Positions 4,979 to 9,746 of a stretch of 9,746 bases of DNA are shown one piece after another. Every line of letters starts with the position of its first letter. Position 1 is the stretch's first letter. Source of the DNA: an uncultured Clostridia bacterium (lineage in GTDB: Bacteria > Bacillota > Clostridia > Christensenellales > Aristaeellaceae). The notes below the pieces were generated by a model that saw nothing but the letters and a program-made list of their open reading frames with translations, did no database searches and was not told the origin of the DNA. Where the stretch lies: NCBI GenBank assembly GCA_934631025.1, contig CAKTXR010000078.1, positions 1 through 9,746 on the forward strand, written 5' to 3'. Both the position numbers and the translations under genes were made by a program.

Positions 4979-6337
4979 ATGGCCAGCCGTCCCAATATCG
5001 TCTTTTATTTTACCGATCAGCAGCGGCCGGACACCATCGGCTGCTATGGCCAGAAGCTGCCGGTTACGCCGCGTCTGGACGAAATGGCGCGCGAGGGCGT
5101 GCGCTTTGAGCGGGCCTTTACACCGCAGCCGGTATGCGGCCCCTGCCGCGCGATCTTCCAGACCGGCCGCTATGCCACCGACACGGGCTGCTATCGCAAC
5201 GACGTCATGCTGCCCAGAAACGTCAAAACGCTGGCTAACTATATCGAAGAGGCGGGCTATGAGACGGCCTATGTCGGCAAATGGCATCTGGCCAGCAACG
5301 GCGAGCTTTATGGGAAGAAGGACGTGGATTACACCGTGACCGCCATTCCGATCGAGTATCGCGGCGGCTATACCGGCTACTGGCGCGCCGCGGACGTGCT
5401 GGAGTTCACCTCGCATGGCTATGACGGCTATGTCTTTGATGAAAACAACCGCCGCGTCGATTTCAAGGGCTATCGCGCCGACTGCATCGCCGATATGGCG
5501 CTCGAATATCTGGACGGCTATACGGGCGAGAAGCCGTTCTTCCTGACGATTTCCCAGATCGAGCCGCATCACCAGAACGATCATCATCACTACGAGGGGC
5601 CGGTCGGCTCGAAGGAGCGGTTCGCGCATTATGAGCTGCCCGGCGACCTGGCGGCGCTGCCCGGCGATTACCGCGAGGAATACCCGGACTATCTGGGGCA
5701 GTGCGCGGCGCTGGACGAAAATCTCGGGCGGCTGATCGACAAGCTGAAGGAAAAGGGGCTTTACGACGACACGGTGATCATATTCGCGTCCGATCACGGC
5801 TCGCATTTCAAAACGCGCAACCGCGACGCGCATCTGTGCGGCGGCGACGATTACAAGCGTACCGGCCACGATGCGGCGCTGCATGTGCCGCTGATCATTC
5901 GGGGCGGCGCGTTCACCGGCGGGCGCGTGGAGAAGCGGCTGATCAGCACGGAGAGCCTGCCGAAAACCATGCTGGCCATCGCAGGCGTGGACGTAGGCGA
6001 TAAAATGATCGGCGAGAACCTGTGCGCGCTGATCGATTCGGACGATCCCGATCGCCCCAACGAGGTGTACGCGCAGATCAGCGAGAGCCGCGTCGGGCGC
6101 TGTGTCCGCACGGAGGATTATCTCTACGCGGTCTATGCGCCGCATCTCGACGGCGGGGCCTACGCGTCCTCGCCCGTCTATGCGGACGATTATCTCTACG
6201 ACATGACGAAGGATCCCTATCAGCTCAATAACGTCGTTTCCGATCCGGCCTATGCTGCGGTCAAGGCGGCGCTGCGTGAAAAGCTGAAAAGCTGGATCGA
6301 GCGCGCGGAGCACATGAACGTGCGCATTGAGGATTGA
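4979..6337 (+). CDS. Cys-type (formylglycine-dependent) sulfatase, S1 family
   Basis: 452 aa, hydrolysing sulfate esters or sulfamates. The maturation motif is PVCGPCR: Cys53 would be oxidised to formylglycine, followed by Pro55 and Arg57 (C-x-P-x-R). The fourth motif position is Cys56 rather than the usual Ser or Ala. Other active-site elements are Asp13 (FTDQQRPD, metal), Lys101 and His103 (VGKWHLA), a His-rich patch at 197-204, and Asp272-His273 (SDHGSH, metal). No signal peptide is seen, so it may act on imported sulfated sugars. Cys-type enzymes in anaerobes are matured by anSME, which is not in this window. The start is set by AAAGGAGA (4963-4970); an upstream in-frame ATG at 4892 precedes the promoter and is rejected. 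The isomerase-like gene follows after 32 bp. The substrate is unknown. Confidence 0.93.
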   Translation: MASRPNIVFYFTDQQRPDTIGCYGQKLPVTPRLDEMAREGVRFERAFTPQPVCGPCRAIFQTGRYATDTGCYRNDVMLPRNVKTLANYIEEAGYETAYVGKWHLASNGELYGKKDVDYTVTAIPIEYRGGYTGYWRAADVLEFTSHGYDGYVFDENNRRVDFKGYRADCIADMALEYLDGYTGEKPFFLTISQIEPHHQNDHHHYEGPVGSKERFAHYELPGDLAALPGDYREEYPDYLGQCAALDENLGRLIDKLKEKGLYDDTVIIFASDHGSHFKTRNRDAHLCGGDDYKRTGHDAALHVPLIIRGGAFTGGRVEKRLISTESLPKTMLAIAGVDVGDKMIGENLCALIDSDDPDRPNEVYAQISESRVGRCVRTEDYLYAVYAPHLDGGAYASSPVYADDYLYDMTKDPYQLNNVVSDPAYAAVKAALREKLKSWIERAEHMNVRIED

Positions 6338-6354
6338 ACCATATAGTTAGGTAG

Positions 6355-6360
6355 AAAGGG
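6355..6360 (+). promoter_or_regulatory. Ribosome binding site deciding the isomerase start
   Basis: AAAGGG directly abuts an ATG at 6361, which is too close for initiation, but lies nine bases before the in-frame ATG at 6370. The second ATG is therefore preferred. Confidence 0.65.
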
Positions 6361-6369
6361 ATGCAGACC

Positions 6370-7230
6370 ATGAAACTGGGCATTGATCTGAGCTATGTGA
6401 TGAAGAAGCGCGACGGCGGACTGCGCACGGCTGAGGAAGCGGTGAAGCTGTGCGCGGACGCGGGCTTCGACTGTCTGGACTATGTGAGCGATTATAAGCG
6501 CGGCGACTGGCGGGAAAACGCCCTGCGCGAGCGGGAAATCATCGAGAAGGCCGGCCTGTTCGTCGAGCAGTCTCACGCGCCGTATAACCGCTATGATCGC
6601 GCACCGATTGAGGTATTCGGTCCGGAGATGCGGCGCTCGTTCGAGGCGGCGGCGCTGCTGGGCGCGCGGCATATGGTGGTTCACGCCGACGAGTATACGC
6701 CCGTCGATCACTGGAATCCCGAGGAAATCGCTGGCCAGATGTATGAGTTTTACGCGCCGCTGGTCGAGTTCGCAGGCGCGCATAATATGGACGTGGCGTT
6801 TGAAAACCTCTTTGAGGATCACTGCTTCAAGGAGATCGACGGCTGTTCCCGCTATTGCTCGCGTGTGGAGGAAATCCTGTGCCTGCTGGAGCGCTTTAAG
6901 GGCGCGCCGGTATCCTGCTGCTGGGATTTCGGCCACGCCAAGTGCGCCTATGGCACGGATAAAATGCTCGACGCGCTCGAGAAGGCCGCGCCATTTGTGA
7001 GCTGCACGCACGTCCACGACAATTACTATGGCCACGACCTGCACATCCTGCCCTTCATGGGCGAGACCGACTGGGAAGCACATATGGCGCTGCTGAAAAA
7101 GCATGACTATCGGGGACAGATGACGTTCGAGTTCGTCTATGGCCGCTTCCCCGACGCGCTCATGCCGGTCTTTATGACCATGGCCGCGCAGACGGGGCGC
7201 TATCTGGTCGAGCTGTTTGACAGGGCGTGA
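6370..7230 (+). CDS. Sugar phosphate isomerase/epimerase-like TIM-barrel protein (AP endonuclease 2 superfamily)
   Basis: 286 aa from the ATG at 6370. The fold is the xylose-isomerase-like barrel, with probable divalent-metal ligands in the expected order: Glu145 (VAFENLF), Asp186 and His189 (CWDFGHA), His216 (THVHDN) and Glu254 (TFEFV). It starts with the typical first strand KLGIDLS, and strand 4 carries MVVHADE. Members interconvert ketoses, inositol derivatives or related sugars, and the family is too diverse to name a substrate. It follows the sulfatase by 32 bp with no promoter between, so it probably processes the sugar freed by that enzyme. No signal peptide is seen, so it is cytosolic. 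The three-residue-longer start at 6361 is less likely because of RBS spacing. Confidence 0.85.
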   Translation: MKLGIDLSYVMKKRDGGLRTAEEAVKLCADAGFDCLDYVSDYKRGDWRENALREREIIEKAGLFVEQSHAPYNRYDRAPIEVFGPEMRRSFEAAALLGARHMVVHADEYTPVDHWNPEEIAGQMYEFYAPLVEFAGAHNMDVAFENLFEDHCFKEIDGCSRYCSRVEEILCLLERFKGAPVSCCWDFGHAKCAYGTDKMLDALEKAAPFVSCTHVHDNYYGHDLHILPFMGETDWEAHMALLKKHDYRGQMTFEFVYGRFPDALMPVFMTMAAQTGRYLVELFDRA

Positions 7231-7303
7231 CGGGAATTTGCATAATGCTGCCGCCGATTCGTTCATTTTCAACGTTTTTACACGGCTTTCGGCGCGAAAA
7301 TGA

Positions 7304-7332
7304 TTGATTTCGGCCGAGAGGTATCGTATAAT
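7304..7332 (+). promoter_or_regulatory. Promoter of asnA
   Basis: TTGATT (7304-7309), a 17-bp spacer and a perfect TATAAT (7327-7332). It gives a leader of about 50 bases before the ATG at 7392. Upstream, TTTCG and CGAAA segments (7287-7311) could form small alternative hairpins that overlap the -35. Confidence 0.85.
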
Positions 7333-7391
7333 AAAAGATATTTGGCGGCGGGACGGGCTTCGTTCAGCCGGCCGGAAAAGAGGCGGCATTG

Positions 7392-8399
7392 ATGAGCAAA
7401 TCCTGGATTCCCGCATCCTATCGTTCCACACTGAGCCTTTATGAAACGCAGGCGGCCATCGGCCAGCTCAAGCGCATCTTCGAGGATACGCTGGCCTGCG
7501 CCATGAACTTGAAGCGCGTTTCCGCACCGCTGTTTGTCGATCCGGACACCGGATTGAACGACGATTTGAACGGCGTTGAGCGCGCGGTCACGTTCGACAT
7601 TCGCGAGACCGGCACGCGCGGCGCGGTCGTCCATTCGCTGGCCAAGTGGAAGCGCGTGGCGCTGCGCGATTACGGCTTCCCTGTGGGCGAGGGCCTGTAC
7701 ACCGACATGAACGCCATCCGCCGCGACGAGGAGATGGACAACCTCCATTCGATTTACGTCGATCAGTGGGACTGGGAGAAGGTCATATCGCCCGAAATGC
7801 GCACGATGGACTATCTCAAGAGCACCGTCGAGACGATCGTTGGCGCGATCTGCCTGACCAACGACGCCCTGCGCGCGCGCTTTCCCGCGCTGAGCTGGAA
7901 GCCCGATCGCCATGTGGCCTTCGTCACGACGCAGGAGCTGGAGGATATGTATCCCGATCTCACGCCCAAGCAGCGCGAGAACGCCTTCCTGGCCGAGCAC
8001 ATGACCGCCTGCATCATGCAGATCGGCGGCAAGCTGCGCTCGGGCAAGCCGCACGATGGCCGCGCGCCCGACTATGACGACTGGACGATGAACGCCGACA
8101 TCATGTTCTATAACCCTGTGCTGAAGTCGGCCTTCGAGATTTCCTCAATGGGCATCCGCGTCGATCCGGCGGCCATGGATCGCCAGCTGCACGAGGCGGG
8201 CTGCGATAATCGCCGCGCGCTGCCCTTCCACAAGGCGCTGCTCGCGGGCGAGCTGCCGCTGACCATCGGCGGCGGCATCGGCCAGTCGCGCCTGTGTATG
8301 CTGATCCTCGGCAAGGCGCATATCGGCGAGGTTCAGGCCTCGATCTGGGATGAAAACACGCGCCGCGCGGCTGAGGAAGCCGGCGTGATACTGCTGTAA
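7392..8399 (+). CDS. asnA: Aspartate-ammonia ligase (asparagine synthetase A)
   Basis: 335 aa, the usual length. AsnA makes asparagine from aspartate, ammonia and ATP through an aspartyl-adenylate, and it shares its fold with class II aminoacyl-tRNA synthetases. Diagnostic stretches occur in order: SLYETQAAIGQLKRIFE, NLKRVSAPLFVDPDTGLND, NGVERAVTFDI, HSLAKWKR, GEGLYTDMNAIRRDEE, LHSIYVDQWDWEKVI, the MGIRVDP region, and the glycine-rich IGGGIGQSRLCMLILGKAHIGEVQ near the end. The ATG at 7392 has AAGAGG (7378-7383) eight bases upstream; a TTG directly before it is an unlikely start. The gene has its own strong promoter, and the NIF3-family gene follows after 67 bp. It uses free ammonia, which fits an ammonia-rich anaerobic habitat. 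Confidence 0.98.
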   Translation: MSKSWIPASYRSTLSLYETQAAIGQLKRIFEDTLACAMNLKRVSAPLFVDPDTGLNDDLNGVERAVTFDIRETGTRGAVVHSLAKWKRVALRDYGFPVGEGLYTDMNAIRRDEEMDNLHSIYVDQWDWEKVISPEMRTMDYLKSTVETIVGAICLTNDALRARFPALSWKPDRHVAFVTTQELEDMYPDLTPKQRENAFLAEHMTACIMQIGGKLRSGKPHDGRAPDYDDWTMNADIMFYNPVLKSAFEISSMGIRVDPAAMDRQLHEAGCDNRRALPFHKALLAGELPLTIGGGIGQSRLCMLILGKAHIGEVQASIWDENTRRAAEEAGVILL

Positions 8400-8409
8400 A
8401 TTCAATAGG

Positions 8410-8444
8410 AAAGGCGGGGGACGCGAGGGGCGTTTTCCCGCTTT
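8410..8444 (+). terminator. Hairpin between asnA and the NIF3 gene, weak terminator or attenuator
   Basis: Left arm 8410-8424 and right arm 8430-8444 form an imperfect GC-rich stem with one bulged G and some G-U pairs, closed by a GAGGG loop. Only three T end the right arm, so termination would be partial. It starts 11 bp after the asnA stop and ends 22 bp before the next ATG. It may set the ratio of the two products or protect the mRNA 3' end. Confidence 0.5.
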
Positions 8445-8466
8445 GTCCATACAGGAGGAGAAGAGT

Positions 8467-9252
8467 ATGAAAGCGTTTGAAATCATGGACGAAATCTTTG
8501 CCGCCGCGCCCGGCGATTACAGCGTGACCTGCGATACGCTCAAGGCCGGTTCGCCCGAGAAGGAGGTCGGCAGGATCGCCGTGTCGATGTTCGCCACGCC
8601 GGAGATCGTGCGCCGCGCGGCTGAATGGGGGGCGGATCTGCTGATCGTTCACGAGCCGACCTACTACAACCATATGGACGTTCATTCCGACGAGGCGCTG
8701 GAGTGCGAGAAGCGCGCGCTGATCGAGAAGAGCGGCCTGACCATCTATCGCCATCACGACCACGCGCACAGGACGCAGCCCGACACCATTGTGGCCGGCG
8801 AGATGAAATACATGAAGCTGGACGCGCGCATCGACGAGATCGACGGCTTCGACTGCGTGCGCCTGACGCTGAATCAGCCCATGACGCCCCGCGCTCTGGC
8901 GGCGCACATCGAGCGGGAGACCGGCATCGCGCACATTCGCGTCTGCGGCGCGGCCGACGTGCCCTGCACGAAGGTGACGGGAATGTTCGGCACGCCGGGC
9001 GGCGTTTTTGAGGAGCTGAAGAGCGAAAACAGCGAAATCGTCATGACCGGCGAGGCCTGCGAGTGGATGCTGGGCGAATACGCGCGGGACGCGGCGCAAC
9101 TGGGACACAAAAAGGCGCTGCTCATTCTCGGCCACATCGGTTCCGAGCGCGACGGCATGCGCTATTTGGCCGACGAGCTTAAAAAGGCGCATCCCGAGAT
9201 TCCCTGCGAGTATTTCGAGTGCGGCGAGGTGTACACCTACACCGATCGATAA
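8467..9252 (+). CDS. NIF3-like (DUF34, YbgI/YqfO-type) metal-binding protein
   Basis: 261 aa. The NIF3/DUF34 family is widespread and binds a pair of metal ions. Some members are annotated as GTP cyclohydrolase I type 2, but the general role is not settled. Visible metal-site motifs are IVHEPTYYNH (His62), IYRHHDHAH (His96-His101 with Asp98) and LGHIGSERDGM (His223 and Glu227). The G-M-F-G-T-P-G-G segment near 172-179 is also typical. It is the short form, without the inserted PII-like domain of YqfO. AGGAGG (8453-8458) lies eight bases before the ATG at 8467, so a longer frame from a TTG at 8443 is rejected. No separate promoter is visible, and it probably shares the asnA transcript through the intervening hairpin. 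Confidence 0.9.
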   Translation: MKAFEIMDEIFAAAPGDYSVTCDTLKAGSPEKEVGRIAVSMFATPEIVRRAAEWGADLLIVHEPTYYNHMDVHSDEALECEKRALIEKSGLTIYRHHDHAHRTQPDTIVAGEMKYMKLDARIDEIDGFDCVRLTLNQPMTPRALAAHIERETGIAHIRVCGAADVPCTKVTGMFGTPGGVFEELKSENSEIVMTGEACEWMLGEYARDAAQLGHKKALLILGHIGSERDGMRYLADELKKAHPEIPCEYFECGEVYTYTDR

Positions 9253-9487
9253 TCGCGAACCCCTGCGAATCGTCGGGGAGGCTGTTTGAAAACAACTGCC
9301 CCGACGAAGTGGGGGAGCACTTTGGAGCATTGCTCAAAAACTGTACCGCGATTTCCGTGTTTCAATTGAAAAATACGACGAGTGAGTAAGGGGCTGGCGG
9401 AATGAGCGAGGGTTCACGCGTGCGGCGGCGTACCCAAAGCTATCTTCTCATGAATGTTAAGAAAAGCGTAAAAACTAAAAAGACGGC
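9253..9487. other. Non-coding stretch after the NIF3 gene
   Basis: No gene is supported here. The first 60 bp hold nested inverted repeats described separately. A 12-bp perfect palindrome, TTTCAATTGAAA, sits at 9360-9371. The last ~60 bp are A-rich and lead into the tRNA promoter. Confidence 0.6.
9260..9307 (+). terminator. Overlapping inverted repeats after the NIF3 gene, possible terminator
   Basis: TCGTCGGGG (9270-9278) pairs perfectly with CCCCGACGA (9299-9307), with a smaller TGTTT/AAACA stem inside. The same 9275-9278 GGGG can instead pair with CCCC at 9260-9263. No T-run follows, so this is not a standard intrinsic terminator. It begins 8 bp past the NIF3 stop. Confidence 0.4.
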
Positions 9488-9516
9488 TTGACAAAATGAG
9501 GGGATGAGCGTATAAT
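9488..9516 (+). promoter_or_regulatory. Consensus promoter of the tRNA operon
   Basis: Perfect TTGACA (9488-9493), a 17-bp spacer and perfect TATAAT (9511-9516), as expected for a highly expressed stable-RNA operon. The start should be near 9523. The ~60-base leader contains a GGACG/CGTCC stem (9533-9537 with 9559-9563). Confidence 0.92.
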
Positions 9517-9582
9517 TTGTAATTGTTCTGAGGGACGGAAGCGGTTCGTTCGAATAGGCGTCCGGGATCTGTCAGGCTTCAT

Positions 9583-9667
9583 GCGGGCGTGGCGGAATTG
9601 GCAGACGCGCCAGATTTAGGTTCTGGTGTCGCAAGGCGTATGAGTTCGAGTCTCTTCGCCCGCACCA
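9583..9667 (+). tRNA. tRNA-Leu (anticodon UAG)
   Basis: The acceptor GCGGGCG (9583-9589) pairs with CGCCCGC (9657-9663), followed by discriminator A and an encoded CCA. The anticodon stem CCAGA/TCTGG encloses TTTAGGT, with anticodon TAG at 9617-9619, reading CUN leucine codons. A long variable arm with a CGC/GCG stem fits a class II tRNA. The T-loop TTCGAGT is normal. In the T-stem, position 50-64 (9641 with 9655) is a T-T mismatch, which is mildly unusual. Confidence 0.96.
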
Positions 9668-9672
9668 TATAT

Positions 9673-9746
9673 GCGGTAGTAGCTCAGTTGGTAGAGCGCC
9701 ACCTTGCCAAGGTGGAGGTCGCGAGTCCGAGTCTCGTCTACCGCTC
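9673..9746 (+). tRNA. tRNA-Gly (anticodon GCC), 3' end cut by the window
   Basis: The acceptor GCGGTAG (9673-9679) pairs with CTACCGC (9738-9744), with discriminator T at 9745 and the first C of CCA at 9746; the last two bases are outside. The anticodon stem CCACC/GGTGG encloses TTGCCAA, with anticodon GCC at 9706-9708. G18-G19 are present at 9690-9691. The T-loop reads TCCGAGT instead of TTCGAGT, so the nearly universal U55 is C (9727). It lies 5 bp after tRNA-Leu, in the same transcript. Confidence 0.93.

Noticed and set aside
4955..6313. 452-aa minus-strand frame
   Set aside because: Shadow of the sulfatase, whose active-site motifs, RBS and promoter are all on the plus strand.
6250..7431. 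393-aa minus-strand frame
   Set aside because: Opposite the isomerase-like gene and the asnA promoter; no family motif or RBS, while the plus frame has all metal ligands.
8101..9330. 409-aa minus-strand frame
   Set aside because: Crosses the 3' end of asnA and all of the NIF3 gene, both certain on the plus strand; Arg/His/Ala-rich antisense filler.

Overview
The window looks like a chromosomal segment of a fairly GC-rich, Gram-positive, Clostridia-like anaerobe, probably gut-associated. The evidence is strong AGGAGG-type ribosome binding sites on nearly every gene, sigma-A-type promoters with TTGACA/TATAAT boxes and mostly 17-bp spacers, the rplM-rpsI pair, an AsnA-type asparagine synthetase, and a Cys-type sulfatase of the anaerobe kind. 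The exact lineage cannot be fixed from sequence alone; a Christensenellales or Oscillospirales relative is a guess.

The left half (1-4788) is read on the minus strand. From right to left it holds: a cytosolic SGNH/GDSL hydrolase (3991-4788); the ribosomal operon rplM-rpsI (L13 from a GTG start at 3818, then S9), with a clear promoter, a ~107-nt leader and a hairpin terminator; a non-coding stretch of about 300 bp; and a two-gene unit driven by an extended -10 promoter at 2580-2607. The first gene of that unit encodes a very acidic, low-complexity, single-pass membrane protein (673 aa, with 22 consecutive Asp encoded by a 12-bp tandem repeat). The second encodes a basic N-terminus, a transmembrane helix and a Thr-Pro linker. 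At about position 200 the linker runs, one base out of frame, into a clear type I pullulanase catalytic-domain segment that leaves the window at base 1.

The right half (4905-9746) is read on the plus strand, divergent from the SGNH gene. A sulfatase (4979-6337) and a sugar isomerase/epimerase-like TIM-barrel protein (6370-7230) form one unit. asnA (7392-8399) has its own near-consensus promoter and is followed by a NIF3-family protein (8467-9252), with a hairpin between them. After ~235 bp of non-coding DNA with nested inverted repeats, a consensus promoter drives a tRNA pair: tRNA-Leu(UAG), then tRNA-Gly(GCC), which is cut by the window end two bases short of its CCA.

Functionally, the SGNH hydrolase, sulfatase and isomerase, together with the pullulanase fragment, suggest carbohydrate use (possibly removal of acyl and sulfate groups, then sugar interconversion). 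The remaining genes are translation and nitrogen housekeeping. The points most worth a second look are the broken or fused pullulanase, the acidic membrane protein with its expandable Asp tract and the transmembrane module it shares with its neighbour, and the T-loop C55 in tRNA-Gly. I saw no mobile element, CRISPR array or defence system.
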